Assembly (NCBI GenBank): GCA_013285425.1
Contig: CP053447.1
Location: 1,122,001 to 1,186,000, forward strand
Direction: 5' to 3'
Source: Ignavibacteriota bacterium
GTDB taxonomy: Bacteria; Bacteroidota; Ignavibacteria; Ignavibacteriales; Ignavibacteriaceae
DNA: 64,000 bases
Shown in pieces: positions 9,343 through 18,841 of the stretch. A program made the position numbers and the translations under genes. Within the stretch, counting starts at the first letter, position 1. Every line of letters starts with the position of its first letter. Under the pieces are notes generated by a model. That model saw only the letters and a list, made by a program, of their open reading frames with translations, was not told where the DNA came from and did no database searches.

Positions 9343-10953
9343 TTATTGAAAAATATCACATTCTTCCGGTACCTCTGGTTTTACTAATAAAATGTCTTCA
9401 TTTAGCATTGAAACCTGACCTAAAGGCATACCTTTTCTTTTAATAACGTATTTTTTAAAAGTGAATGAAACAGGAACAATACCTGCTGTTTTTGCTTTGC
9501 TATGATATGCAGCCAAACTAGCTGCTTTCTTAATTATTGATTTAGGAATAACATCTTTTTTATTTTCAACTCGTAGAACAACATGTGATCCTGAAACTGC
9601 CCGGGCATGAAACCACAAATCATTTTGTTTAGCAAACTTTGTTGTTAAAAGGTCATTATTCTGAGAATCTCTGCCTACATAAACATGATATTTACCGGAA
9701 ATTACATAATGTCTGAACTTGTTTGCATATTCATCCTGTTTATTAATGCCCTCATCATCCTTAATATTTAATTCTTTCATAATGTTTTTTATTCTTTCAT
9801 CAGATAGTTGTACAGATAATTCATTCTTTATTTTCTGAAATTTATTAAGAGCTGCTTTTGTTTTGGAAAATAATTCTTTGGCTTTATTAAATTCTATGAT
9901 ACTGTTTCTGGCTTTTTCAAAATATCTATCAGCATTTTTTTGCGGTGAAATTTTATTATCAAGCGGAATTGCAATTTGACTTCCTGATTCAAAAGAATCC
10001 TCACAAATTAATTCTTTAGCACCGGTTTTGATCTTATTAAGGTTGATCAGAATTAAGTTTGCGTATTTCTTAAACAATTCATTTTTAGGTTCACTTGAAA
10101 TTATCAACTCCAGTTTTTCAATTCTTTTTAAATTCTTGTTTAACTCTTTATCAGTAAAATCTTCAATCATTTTTAATCTGATATTCTTTTTTGTTAAATA
10201 AATTTTTCTTGATAAAAATTCATTAAAAGTATCAAATATATCACCAACATATTCTTTAGTGTATGTATTGAAAATTCCTAAACCATCAAATCCAATTTTT
10301 ACTTCATTGTAATGAACATCAAAATATAATACAATGGATGAAGATTTGAGGCTGTTCAAAATCGCCAATAATTCTTCGGAATGTTTTTCTTCATCATCAG
10401 CTCTCAAATAGACCTCAAGTTCTAATTCCTTACCAACAAACTTAAGTTTATCTCTTATGGTTTTTATTGAATAACCGGTTATTAGTATTGGATCTATGCT
10501 ATTAAAAGTTTTTATAAATTTCTTTGCAGCTAAATCATCTCTGATGTGTGATAAAGTCTCGTCATTTTCTTCTTTAAAAGACTGAATTTTATTATTCTGT
10601 AGTAAGAAAACATTTGTGAATTTCCCCCTTATTGCAAAGAATAATTCAAAATTATCTAGTTCAAATTTTATTATTCTATCATCATCAGCAATTGAAACTG
10701 ATAAGATTTTTTTATGAATTAATTCAGGGAAAATATCTATTGTGTTTCTTTTAGCCCTTAAATATTTTTTTCTGTAAGTAATATAAGGTTCAGAATGATT
10801 TACAGAGAATTCTAAAACATTGTCAACAGCTTTTTCAAATTGCATTATTAGCTTGTCTTTTTCCTGAGAAAAGATACTGTTAATAAAGCAGCCTGAAAGT
10901 TTGGTGTTTAATTCCAGAGCAATTCTGTTTAAGAAAAAATAGTTTTTATACAT
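9343..10953 (-). CDS. rqcH: RqcH / NFACT-family ribosome quality control protein
   Basis: Homologue of Rqc2/RqcH, which binds stalled 50S-peptidyl-tRNA complexes and adds C-terminal alanine tails that mark the peptide for degradation. It has an N-terminal NFACT-N domain (FbpA-like, from NRIALELN), a central coiled-coil region (about residues 260-400), and a C-terminal NFACT-R domain with DLWFHARAVSGSHVVLR, the most conserved motif of the family. Length fits the family. A TTG 13 codons upstream is possible, but the ATG at 10953 gives the usual start just before the first NFACT helix. Annotation as fibronectin-binding protein would be misleading. Confidence 0.88.
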   Translation of the reverse strand: MYKNYFFLNRIALELNTKLSGCFINSIFSQEKDKLIMQFEKAVDNVLEFSVNHSEPYITYRKKYLRAKRNTIDIFPELIHKKILSVSIADDDRIIKFELDNFELFFAIRGKFTNVFLLQNNKIQSFKEENDETLSHIRDDLAAKKFIKTFNSIDPILITGYSIKTIRDKLKFVGKELELEVYLRADDEEKHSEELLAILNSLKSSSIVLYFDVHYNEVKIGFDGLGIFNTYTKEYVGDIFDTFNEFLSRKIYLTKKNIRLKMIEDFTDKELNKNLKRIEKLELIISSEPKNELFKKYANLILINLNKIKTGAKELICEDSFESGSQIAIPLDNKISPQKNADRYFEKARNSIIEFNKAKELFSKTKAALNKFQKIKNELSVQLSDERIKNIMKELNIKDDEGINKQDEYANKFRHYVISGKYHVYVGRDSQNNDLLTTKFAKQNDLWFHARAVSGSHVVLRVENKKDVIPKSIIKKAASLAAYHSKAKTAGIVPVSFTFKKYVIKRKGMPLGQVSMLNEDILLVKPEVPEECDIFQ

Positions 10954-11303
10954 ACATATTCTTTTAAGTAAAACAAATTTAACAATTATCAATTTAATGA
11001 TTATAGAAATTCAGAAAATTGTTGTTTTGGTTATTCTGAACAAGTAATAAATTCAAAATATTATATTTAATACAGCTATCCTGCAACTTCTCCTAGTCTG
11101 ACAAATGGATGTTGCATTGAGCTTATTCAAGTGTGGATGAAGACTAAAGATTAAAGAAAAAGAATAAAGACCAGTGGATGTCATTCTTCTTCAAGCTCAG
11201 GAAGACAATCTTTACTTATTTATAAATTAAATTTTCAGAAGTCTAATTAGTTGATTAAATGAGTAACTTTTTAATAATTTACAACATAGATAAATTTAAA
11301 TAA
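10954..11303. other. Intergenic region between divergent rqcH and PASTA genes
   Basis: No open frame of note. Positions 11180-11206 (tcattcttcttcaagctcag core) and about 11110-11150 (ttgagcttattcaag) look like degenerate copies of the dispersed CTTCGACAAGCTCAGGATGAC-type element found in full at 46.1-46.6 kb. Promoters for both flanking genes must lie here, but I see no clear TAnnTTTG match. Confidence 0.4.
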
Positions 11304-12071
11304 ATGAAAAAACTACTTGAAAACACTTTTGTAAAGAAATCTTTAATAGCATTAGGAATTTTTATTCTTATAGTTCTTATTTTGGATTTTGTTCTGCTGC
11401 CGCTTTATGTTCATGAGCCAGAGGTAAGCGTTCCTAATGTGGTGGGTATGACTGAATTGGAAGCGTTTAAAACTCTGGAAGATGGCGGGTTTGAACCTGT
11501 TATTTCTGATACATCATACGGAGTTTCTTTACCGGTTGGCAGTATTTTTCTTCAAAAACCTGAGGCAAATAAGATTGTTAAAGAAGGAAGAAAAATTTAT
11601 TTATTTATTAGCGGTGGTGATCAGGTTATTTCGGTACCATCGTTAATAGGTAAAAATATTACTGATGCAAGATTAGCATTAGCAAGAGTAGGGCTGAAAA
11701 TCGGGAAGATTGATGAAGCTGCATCAAATCAGCCCAAAGATATGATTTTTGACCAGCAATTTGCAGAAGGAACAAGACTTAGAAAAGGTCAAAGTGTTGG
11801 AGTAACTGTTAGTATTGGAAAAGGCGGCGGTGATATTATTGTGCCTGACTTAATTGGTAAATCTTTAACTGAAGCAAGAAGAATTTTAAGTGATAGTTCA
11901 TTAAGTGTTGGTAAAATTAATTATCAGATTTCAAGTACACTTCTTCCAAATACAGTGTTGGATCAATATCCTGCTCCCGGTAACAGACTAAACTCCAATA
12001 ACAGCGTGGATTTGTTTATTACTAAAGAAGGTGCAGTAGATGAAAGAATGGAAATTCCCGAGGAAAACTAA
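11304..12071 (+). CDS. PASTA-domain membrane protein
   Basis: One N-terminal transmembrane helix (residues 13-34, rich in L, I, V) is followed by three PASTA domains (about 38-105, 106-175 and 176-243), beginning VPNVVGM, VPSLIGK and VPDLIGK. PASTA domains bind peptidoglycan fragments or beta-lactams in kinases and PBP2x, but no kinase or transpeptidase domain is attached here. The protein should be anchored in the inner membrane with the PASTA domains in the periplasm. It heads a long operon and its stop codon abuts the rpe start (TAAATG). Confidence 0.85.
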   Translation: MKKLLENTFVKKSLIALGIFILIVLILDFVLLPLYVHEPEVSVPNVVGMTELEAFKTLEDGGFEPVISDTSYGVSLPVGSIFLQKPEANKIVKEGRKIYLFISGGDQVISVPSLIGKNITDARLALARVGLKIGKIDEAASNQPKDMIFDQQFAEGTRLRKGQSVGVTVSIGKGGGDIIVPDLIGKSLTEARRILSDSSLSVGKINYQISSTLLPNTVLDQYPAPGNRLNSNNSVDLFITKEGAVDERMEIPEEN

Positions 12072-12725
12072 ATGAAATTACTTGCTCCATCAATTTTATC
12101 CGCTGATATAGCAAATCTTTCTGAACAGATTAAGTTAGTTGAAAAAAATGGTGCAGACTGGATTCATTGTGATATAATGGATGGACATTTTGTTCCTAAC
12201 ATTACTTTTGGACCAGTATTGGTCGAAGCTGCCAGAAGATCAACAGATTTACCTTTGGATGTTCATCTGATGATAAAAAATCCGGATAATTTTCTTGAAG
12301 ATTTTAAAAATGCTGGTGCGGATATTATTTCTGTCCATTATGAAGAAGTTGTTCATCTAAACAGAACTATAAGCAAAATAAAAGAGCTTGGAGCAAAAGC
12401 AGGAGTTGTAATAAATCCATCAACACCGGTTTCTATGGTAAAAGATATTGCTGAATACATAGACTTGTTATTAATAATGACGGTTAATCCCGGTTTTGGC
12501 GGTCAAAGTTTTATCTCAAATTCTGAGCGCAGGATATCTGAAGCTGTTAAATTAAGAGCAGAACTTAAAGCTGATTTTTTAATTGAAGTAGATGGCGGTG
12601 TTAATAAAAATACTATTACAAAGATTAAGAATGCCGGTTGTGATGTTTTTGTTGCAGGATCTTCAATATTCAAAGCTAAAGATGTTTCAATTGCAGCAGC
12701 AGAACTAAAAAAATTGATTACTTGA
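12072..12725 (+). CDS. rpe: Ribulose-phosphate 3-epimerase
   Basis: Interconverts D-ribulose 5-phosphate and D-xylulose 5-phosphate in the pentose phosphate pathway. It is a TIM barrel of normal length (217 residues) with SILSAD at the start, the metal ligand stretches HCDIMDGHFVPN and DVHLMI, MTVNPGFGGQSF as the phosphate loop, and EVDGGVN. It starts directly after the PASTA stop codon, which implies coupled translation. Confidence 0.97.
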   Translation: MKLLAPSILSADIANLSEQIKLVEKNGADWIHCDIMDGHFVPNITFGPVLVEAARRSTDLPLDVHLMIKNPDNFLEDFKNAGADIISVHYEEVVHLNRTISKIKELGAKAGVVINPSTPVSMVKDIAEYIDLLLIMTVNPGFGGQSFISNSERRISEAVKLRAELKADFLIEVDGGVNKNTITKIKNAGCDVFVAGSSIFKAKDVSIAAAELKKLIT

Positions 12726-12779
12726 TTTTTAGTAATTACAAAAAACACTCTGTTTTCTTTTTCAACTCTTAACAAAAAA

Positions 12780-13613
12780 ATGTTGAACACATCTAAATAT
12801 AAATTTTCTTCTTCGGAAATAGATTTTCGTTTACCTTCAATTATGGGTATTGTTAATGTTACTCCTGACTCTTTTTCTGATGGCGGAAAATATTTTTCTA
12901 CAAAATCTGCTGTTGACCACGCACTTAAACTAATTGATCAGGGAGCTGCATTTATAGATATCGGCGGTGAATCTACCAGACCCGGCTCTGAACCTGTTTC
13001 CGTGCAGGAAGAAATTAAAAGAACGATTCCGGTTATTAAAGAGTTAAAAAAACTAAATAAAGAAATTATTATTTCGATAGATACTACAAAAGCTCAGGTT
13101 GCTTCGTTAGCATTAGATAACGGAGCCGAAATAGTAAATGATATAAGTGGGTTTACTTTTGATGAAAATATGTTAGATGTGATAAAAGAATATGACCCGG
13201 CAATCGTAATAATGCATATAAAAGGAAATCCAAAAACAATGCAGGAAAATCCTTTTTATGAGGATGTTATCAAGGAGATTAAAGATTTTTTAACTAATCA
13301 GATAAAAAAAACTAAATCAGCAGGATTGTCTAAAATTATCATTGACCCTGGTATTGGATTTGGCAAACGAATTATTGATAATTTTCAAATTATAAAGCAA
13401 CTTCCGGAGTTTGAATCGCTTGGTTATCCTATAATGATTGGAGTTTCAAGAAAATTCTTTTTAAGAAAAACATTGGAACTGGATATCAATAATGTTGAGG
13501 TTGCTACTGTAATAATGGAAAGTCTGGCTGTTATGAAATCTGCGAGAATAATCCGTACCCACAATGTAGAATATTGCAGTCAATTAGTTAAATTAGCAAA
13601 TAATATTATTTAA
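12780..13613 (+). CDS. folP: Dihydropteroate synthase
   Basis: Condenses p-aminobenzoate with 6-hydroxymethyl-7,8-dihydropterin diphosphate in folate synthesis; the target of sulfonamides. Both signature blocks are present: MGIVNVTPDSFSDGG and IDIGGESTRPGS. Later come SIDTTKAQVA, VNDISGF and DPGIGFGK. Length is normal. It lies 54 bases after rpe and 6 bases before cdaA, a folP-cdaA adjacency common in this group. Confidence 0.97.
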   Translation: MLNTSKYKFSSSEIDFRLPSIMGIVNVTPDSFSDGGKYFSTKSAVDHALKLIDQGAAFIDIGGESTRPGSEPVSVQEEIKRTIPVIKELKKLNKEIIISIDTTKAQVASLALDNGAEIVNDISGFTFDENMLDVIKEYDPAIVIMHIKGNPKTMQENPFYEDVIKEIKDFLTNQIKKTKSAGLSKIIIDPGIGFGKRIIDNFQIIKQLPEFESLGYPIMIGVSRKFFLRKTLELDINNVEVATVIMESLAVMKSARIIRTHNVEYCSQLVKLANNII

Positions 13614-13619
13614 GGTTTA

Positions 13620-14438
13620 ATGGTAGATTTATTTAAAATAGGTTTCTTAACAATTACTCTTTCTGATGTAATCGATATTGCAATAGTATCATTCATTTTT
13701 TTTAGATTATATATTACACTTCGCGGAACAGTAGCTGCTCAGATATTTGTTGGTTTACTGGTTATAATTTTAGTTTCATTTGTAGCACAGGTCCTTAACT
13801 TTAGGGCGGTTACCTGGCTGCTAAGATTAATAACAGATATTTGGGTAATTGCATTTGTTATTTTATTCCAGCCGGAGATAAGGCGTTTGTTGGTGCTTTT
13901 GGCGAGAAATCCGTTTTTTAAAGTATTTGCCAAATCTGAATCCTATGAAGTAGCTGATGTTATTGTTGATGCCGCATTTCAACTTTCACAGCATCAGCAC
14001 GGGGCATTGATGGTATTGATAAAATCCTCAGGTATCAGAGGTTTTGCCGAAACCGGAGAATTATTAAATGCAAGAATAAGTGCGCCATTATTAACTTCGA
14101 TTTTTTTCCCTCGTTCTCCTTTGCACGATGGAGCAGTTATTATAAATAAAAATTTTGTAGAAGCTGCTCGCTGCACTCTACCGCTTTCACAACAGACATC
14201 AGTTAAAGGAGAATCGCTCGGTATGAGACATAGAGCTGGTCTTGGTATCTCGGAACAAGCTGATGTTTTGAGCATAATCGTTTCAGAAGAAACTGGCGGA
14301 ATTTCCATAGCAGAAAATGGCGAATTAACCAAAGGCTTATCAAGGGAATCACTTAAGAAAAGAATTAATTTAGCAATGAAAGGACCCGAGAAAAAAGGTT
14401 GGAAAGGTTTTATTGAACAGCTTAAATCAAGGAAATAA
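13620..14438 (+). CDS. cdaA: Diadenylate cyclase CdaA
   Basis: Membrane-bound synthase of cyclic di-AMP from two ATP. Three N-terminal transmembrane helices (to about residue 85) precede a DisA_N catalytic domain. The DGA motif is at residues 170-172 and the RHR motif at 203-205; both are intact. c-di-AMP controls potassium and osmotic balance and wall homeostasis. The usual partner cdaR (YbbR) is not adjacent. The 3' end overlaps the next gene by 26 bases. Confidence 0.95.
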   Translation: MVDLFKIGFLTITLSDVIDIAIVSFIFFRLYITLRGTVAAQIFVGLLVIILVSFVAQVLNFRAVTWLLRLITDIWVIAFVILFQPEIRRLLVLLARNPFFKVFAKSESYEVADVIVDAAFQLSQHQHGALMVLIKSSGIRGFAETGELLNARISAPLLTSIFFPRSPLHDGAVIINKNFVEAARCTLPLSQQTSVKGESLGMRHRAGLGISEQADVLSIIVSEETGGISIAENGELTKGLSRESLKKRINLAMKGPEKKGWKGFIEQLKSRK

Positions 14439-15093
14439 TTGTTGTGCTGTAATTCCATTTTTTAATGAAAAAAAATACTTAAAGTCAGTAGTTAACAATA
14501 CATTAAAATACGTTGATAAGATATTTGCTGTTGATGACGGTTCAAGCGATGGTTCTGCAATTGATATTTCAGGAATTGAAAATGTAAGTATAATTTCATT
14601 GGATAGAAATTATGGAAAAGGTTTTGCATTGCAGGCAGGATTTAATGAAGCAGTTAAATATGAGTATGATATCGTCATAACACTTGATGCTGATAATCAA
14701 CATGATCCGGATTTCATTCCTGCTTTTATAGAGGGTATAAAGAAATATGATATTGTAATCGGCAATAGACTTAAGAATCTGCAAAGTATGCCTGTTCATA
14801 GAGTTGTCAGTAATAAAATCACTTCATTTTTGCTTTCTTTAAGAACCGGGGAAAGTGTTTTAGACAGTCAATGTGGTTACAGAGCTTATAAGACAAGTGT
14901 TTTAAGAAAAATAAAGACCAGTTTTAATGGTTATGAAGCTGAAAGTGAAGTAATCTTATTAGCAGCTAAAAAAAAATTATCAATAGGTTTTGTAGATATC
15001 TCAACTATTTATGGAGACGAAACCAGTAAGATGAATAATCTGAAAGCCATCACTGGCTTTATTAAAGTTTACTTAAAGAATTTTAGTAATTAA
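14413..15093 (+). CDS. Family 2 glycosyltransferase (dolichyl-phosphate mannose synthase-like)
   Basis: GT-A fold transferase using a nucleotide sugar. The N-terminal strand AVIPFFNEKKYL, the DDGSSDGS loop near residue 40 and the metal-binding DADNQHDPDF near residue 92 are typical of DPM1-like enzymes. There is no C-terminal membrane anchor, so the protein is probably peripheral. The frame has no early ATG; the TTG at 14413, inside the cdaA end, gives the only start that keeps the complete first strand. The overlap suggests coupled translation. Acceptor unknown; a polyprenyl phosphate is a family-based guess. Confidence 0.85.
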   Translation: MNSLNQGNNCCAVIPFFNEKKYLKSVVNNTLKYVDKIFAVDDGSSDGSAIDISGIENVSIISLDRNYGKGFALQAGFNEAVKYEYDIVITLDADNQHDPDFIPAFIEGIKKYDIVIGNRLKNLQSMPVHRVVSNKITSFLLSLRTGESVLDSQCGYRAYKTSVLRKIKTSFNGYEAESEVILLAAKKKLSIGFVDISTIYGDETSKMNNLKAITGFIKVYLKNFSN

Positions 15094-15109
15094 AAAAGGA
15101 GATGAGATC

Positions 15110-15787
15110 ATGAAACTTAAGTATTTTGGTCATTCTGCATTTCAGATTACTACTGATTCCGGAATAAGAATTCTAATAGATCCTTTCTTAGATGATAATC
15201 CGGTAAGTAAAACGAAATCTTCAGAAGTAGATGCAGAATTTATTGTTTTAACTCATGGTCATGGTGATCATGTTGGAGATGGATTAAAAATCGGCAAAAG
15301 ATGTAATTCATTATTTATTTGTGTAAATGAACTTGCTGAATGGGTTAAATCAAAAGGACTTAAGGCTCATAATATGCATATCGGCGGATCACATAATTTC
15401 GAATTTGGCAAAGTTAAATTTACAATCGCTCATCATGGTTCACTTACTCCTGATAATCAATATGCAGGTGAAGCTTCAGGTGTACTTTTAACTATAAATG
15501 GAAAAACAATCTATCATACAGGTGATACAGGATTGTTTTATGATATGAAATTAATTGGGGAGATGAATGCGGTTGATTATATGCTTTTGCCAATAGGTGA
15601 TAATTTTACTATGGGTATAAACGATGCTGTAAAAGCAGTTGAATTAACAAATCCGAAAATTGCTATACCAATGCACTACAATACTTTTCCGGTTATTGCT
15701 TCTGATCCATTAAAGTTTAAACAGCTTGTTGAAGCAAAATCAAAAAAATGTATTGTTATGCAATTTGGTGATGAGATTGATTTATAA
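15110..15787 (+). CDS. Metal-dependent hydrolase, UPF0173 family
   Basis: Metallo-beta-lactamase fold protein. It begins MKLKYFGHSAFQI, carries the metal motif THGHGDHVGD near residue 49, and continues with AHHGS and YHTGDTG, all standard for UPF0173 hydrolases (YtkL type). Substrate is unknown. It has one of the clearest ribosome-binding sites in the window (AAAAAGGAGATGAGATCATG), unlike its neighbours, so it may be translated strongly and independently. Confidence 0.88.
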   Translation: MKLKYFGHSAFQITTDSGIRILIDPFLDDNPVSKTKSSEVDAEFIVLTHGHGDHVGDGLKIGKRCNSLFICVNELAEWVKSKGLKAHNMHIGGSHNFEFGKVKFTIAHHGSLTPDNQYAGEASGVLLTINGKTIYHTGDTGLFYDMKLIGEMNAVDYMLLPIGDNFTMGINDAVKAVELTNPKIAIPMHYNTFPVIASDPLKFKQLVEAKSKKCIVMQFGDEIDL

Positions 15788-15848
15788 GTTTTATATAAAG
15801 TTCATAATCTGTTATCTTTAAACTCAATTTTTTTGTAATCTAAATCAA

Positions 15849-16622
15849 ATGGCTAAAATTATTTCTATTGCTAACCAAAAAGGCGGTGTTGGTAAAACAA
15901 CAACAACTATTAATTTGTCTGCTTTGCTTGCTGCTGCAGAAAAGAAAACCTTGTTAGTTGATATTGACCCTCAGGCAAATTCATCATCAGGGTTAAGTGT
16001 TACCAATCATAGCCCATCTGTATATGAAGTGCTGGTAGGAACAAAAAATATAAAAGAAGTAATAATTAATACATTTATGCCTTTTCTAGATATGCTTCCT
16101 TCAAATATTAATCTTGTTGGTGCTGAAATAGAAATGGTTGATATTGAAAATCGTGAAACTCTTTTAAAGAGTGCATTAAACCAGATAAGCTCTGATTATG
16201 ATTATATTCTTATTGATTGTCCGCCTTCACTTGGATTACTTACTCTTAATGCATTAACTGCAGCTGATTCTGTGCTTATACCGGTGCAGTGTGAATATTT
16301 TGCTCTGGAAGGACTAGGACAATTACTTAATACAATTAACATTGTTAAAAAACATTTTAATAAAGACCTTGCTATTGAAGGTGTTCTACTTACTATGTTT
16401 GATACCAGATTAAGACTTTCACATCAGGTAGCTGAAGAAGTCAGAAAATATTTTGGAGAAAAAGTATTTAATACTGTTATAAACAGAAATGTTAGAATTT
16501 CCGAAGCACCAAGTTATGGAAAACCAATAATTTTATACGATGCAATTTCAAGTGGTGCCCAGAATTATATGGCACTTGCATCAGAATTACTTGAAAAGAA
16601 TTCAGAATTGAGTAAGAATTAA
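15849..16622 (+). CDS. parA: Chromosome partitioning ATPase ParA (Soj)
   Basis: Walker-type ATPase that drives origin segregation together with ParB-parS. The deviant Walker A motif KGGVGKTT is at residues 11-18 (signature Lys11, catalytic Lys16), DIDPQANSS follows, and Walker B is DCPPSLG. The length of 257 residues is that of the short chromosomal ParA class, without a DNA-binding extension. It sits 3 bases upstream of parB. Confidence 0.96.
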   Translation: MAKIISIANQKGGVGKTTTTINLSALLAAAEKKTLLVDIDPQANSSSGLSVTNHSPSVYEVLVGTKNIKEVIINTFMPFLDMLPSNINLVGAEIEMVDIENRETLLKSALNQISSDYDYILIDCPPSLGLLTLNALTAADSVLIPVQCEYFALEGLGQLLNTINIVKKHFNKDLAIEGVLLTMFDTRLRLSHQVAEEVRKYFGEKVFNTVINRNVRISEAPSYGKPIILYDAISSGAQNYMALASELLEKNSELSKN

Positions 16623-16625
16623 TAA

Positions 16626-17573
16626 ATGAATAAAATGAAATCAAGTTTAGGCAGAGGATTAGATGCATTAATCAATCCTAATAAATTTTCTGAAGCTGAA
16701 GGACATAAAGGCTCAGATTATAAAAATATTAAAGATGATGATGGGAAATTAGTGGATGTTCTGGTAAATATTGCTGTTGATTTAATTTCCCCAAATCCGT
16801 TTCAGCCAAGAACCAATTTTGACACGGAAGCACTGGAAGAACTGAAAAAATCCATCATTGCAAATGGACTTATTCAGCCGATTACAGTTAGAAGAGTTAC
16901 TGGAAACCGTTATCAGCTTGTTTCAGGTGAAAGACGATTACGTGTTTATTCTGAGATCGGATATAAAGAGATTCCAGCATATATAATCAAGGTTGATTCT
17001 GATGAGGTAATGTTAGCATTAGCATTAATTGAGAATATCCAAAGAGAAACTCTAAATCCAATTGAGGTTAGCAGAGCTTACAAAAGATTAATGGACGAGT
17101 GTAATTTAACACAAGAACAAATTGCCGAACGTATTGGAAAAAATCGTACTACTATTGCAAACTCTGTAAGATTATTAAAATTACCGGAAAAGATCCAGAA
17201 TTGTTTAATTGATGAATCAATCTCGGCTGGTCATGCACGTGCACTGATTAATTTGCCTTCTGAAGAACTTCAGCTTTTTGCTTTGGAAAAGATTATACAG
17301 GAAAATCTTTCTGTTAGAAAAGTTGAAGCGATGGTTAAAAGACTTATCAAAGAGGGAATTCCAGATAAAAAAAGCATAACTATCAGACACAACAAAACTT
17401 CAGATTCCAATCTTAATGATGTTGAAGATAAATTAAGAAAGATTTTTGGAACAAAAGTTCATTGTAAACAAAATAAAGACGGCAGGGGAGAAATAGTAAT
17501 TGAGTTTTATTCAAATGATGAATTAGAAAGATTATTTGAACTATTTGAAATCATTGATCAAAAATATAGTTAA
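16626..17573 (+). CDS. parB: Chromosome partitioning protein ParB (Spo0J)
   Basis: CTP-dependent parS-binding clamp. It begins with the ParA-stimulating peptide LGRGLDALI, followed by the ParB/Srx nucleotide-binding domain (NPFQPR, then GERRLR), a helix-turn-helix with QEQIAERIGKNRTTIAN, and a C-terminal dimerisation domain. The second Met (16635) is an alternative start. I found no parS consensus (TGTTTCACGTGAAACA) in the window. The end overlaps the next gene by 38 bases. Confidence 0.96.
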   Translation: MNKMKSSLGRGLDALINPNKFSEAEGHKGSDYKNIKDDDGKLVDVLVNIAVDLISPNPFQPRTNFDTEALEELKKSIIANGLIQPITVRRVTGNRYQLVSGERRLRVYSEIGYKEIPAYIIKVDSDEVMLALALIENIQRETLNPIEVSRAYKRLMDECNLTQEQIAERIGKNRTTIANSVRLLKLPEKIQNCLIDESISAGHARALINLPSEELQLFALEKIIQENLSVRKVEAMVKRLIKEGIPDKKSITIRHNKTSDSNLNDVEDKLRKIFGTKVHCKQNKDGRGEIVIEFYSNDELERLFELFEIIDQKYS

Positions 17574-18039
17574 GTGTATTGCTGTTCTGCTGATTCTGAA
17601 CTCAAGGTTAAATGGTTTTCAGGATACTCTTAATGTTGCTGATACAACAAATGAAAATCAAACCTTTGAGATGCAGAAATCACCCTGGGGTGCTGTCTTA
17701 AGAAGTGCTGTGATTCCTGGCTGGGGACAAATATATAATGAATCATATTGGAAAGCACCGGTTGTTTGGGGAATAATGGGTTGGTTTGTTTATAACTGGA
17801 TTGATAATAATAATAAGTACATTGATTATAGAAATTCATATATACAAACTAATGAGACATTAGATCATGATTACAGGGATTTTTATAGAGATCAAAGGGA
17901 TCAATTTGCGATTTATATAGTGTTAACCTATTTCCTGAATCTGGTTGATGCATATGTTGATGCTCATTTATTCGATTTTAGTGTCGATGAAAATTATTTG
18001 ACAAACACGAAAATGATAAATGTCAGATTCCACTTTTAA
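17536..18039 (+). CDS. DUF5683-type membrane protein
   Basis: Short protein with an N-terminal signal-like helix and two further hydrophobic segments. It contains SAVIPGWGQIYNESYWKAP, the hallmark of DUF5683 proteins that follow parAB in the Bacteroidota and relatives. Function unknown; the position suggests envelope or division-linked roles, which is inference. There is no ATG before the signal segment, so a TTG start inside parB (17536 or 17545) is likely. It overlaps the next gene by 20 bases. Confidence 0.75.
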   Translation: MNYLKSLIKNIVKCIAVLLILNSRLNGFQDTLNVADTTNENQTFEMQKSPWGAVLRSAVIPGWGQIYNESYWKAPVVWGIMGWFVYNWIDNNNKYIDYRNSYIQTNETLDHDYRDFYRDQRDQFAIYIVLTYFLNLVDAYVDAHLFDFSVDENYLTNTKMINVRFHF

Positions 18040-18763
18040 AACCAAATCAGTTTTGTTTGAATTTACTCAGTGCAATAAATGTCAGCATGAGAATGCACCT
18101 TATCAAAGCATTTGTGAAAACTGTAAAGCTTATCTCAGGGAAAAAATTGTTAATATCGATTTATGGATAACAATTCAGAAATTGATTGAAACTCCTTCAG
18201 AAGCTTTTAGAACTATTGTTTATGCTGAACATAAAAACTTTATGTTCTTTTTGTTATTGTTTATTTCCATTAAGAATCTGATTATTACGAGATTCATTTC
18301 AATCCCTGAACTTGGTAAAGAAGGTGTAACAACATCCATAGCCTTTCTGCTTTTTTTATCTGTCTTAATAACGATTGGTTTTATCTTTTTGATTTCTTCT
18401 GTTCAATCAAAGATATTTCAAAAATCAAATGTTAAGCTCAGAACCATTGATGTAATGGCACTAAACTCTTATTCACAAATTCCTTTAGTGTTTAGTTTGG
18501 TGCTGATTTTTCCAGTTGAAATGATAGTTCTGGGAGCTGATTTATTTTCAAACAATCCATATTCATTTCAGATAAAACCTGTTATAACCTACATTTTATT
18601 TTTTGTTGAAATAGTAATGGTTATCTGGTCATTCTTGCTGTATTATTTCAGTATTCGTTTTGCAGGATTCAGTAAAATGATTAGTTCAATTTCTACACTA
18701 ATTGTTTTCATAATGTGGTCTGCCATCCTGTTCATTTCTTCAAAAGTTATTTTTACTTTGTAG
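18020..18763 (+). CDS. Zinc-ribbon Yip1-like membrane protein
   Basis: The N-terminus has a two-knuckle zinc ribbon, CNKCQHE ... CENCKAY (spacing C-x2-C-x12-C-x2-C), placed in the cytoplasm. About five transmembrane helices follow in the pattern of Yip1-domain proteins. Function unknown. It overlaps the DUF5683 gene by 20 bases, so the two are probably translated together. Confidence 0.65.
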   Translation: MSDSTFKTKSVLFEFTQCNKCQHENAPYQSICENCKAYLREKIVNIDLWITIQKLIETPSEAFRTIVYAEHKNFMFFLLLFISIKNLIITRFISIPELGKEGVTTSIAFLLFLSVLITIGFIFLISSVQSKIFQKSNVKLRTIDVMALNSYSQIPLVFSLVLIFPVEMIVLGADLFSNNPYSFQIKPVITYILFFVEIVMVIWSFLLYYFSIRFAGFSKMISSISTLIVFIMWSAILFISSKVIFTL

Positions 18764-18841
18764 TCAATAAAAATTTAACAGTTTATACTTTTAACATATC
18801 AATGCATTTTTATTATCTTAACACAAAAGATATATAAAATT

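Noticed and set aside
9343..10953. Fibronectin-binding adhesin
   Set aside because: It lacks a signal peptide and carries the NFACT-R motif of RqcH; the adhesin name is historical.
14413..14438. Frameshift joining cdaA to the glycosyltransferase
   Set aside because: Both proteins are complete for their families; a 26-base overlap with a TTG start explains the arrangement.
17230..17250. GCACGTGC inside parB as a parS site
   Set aside because: It lacks the TGTTTC/GAAACA flanks of the parS consensus and is explained by coding sequence.
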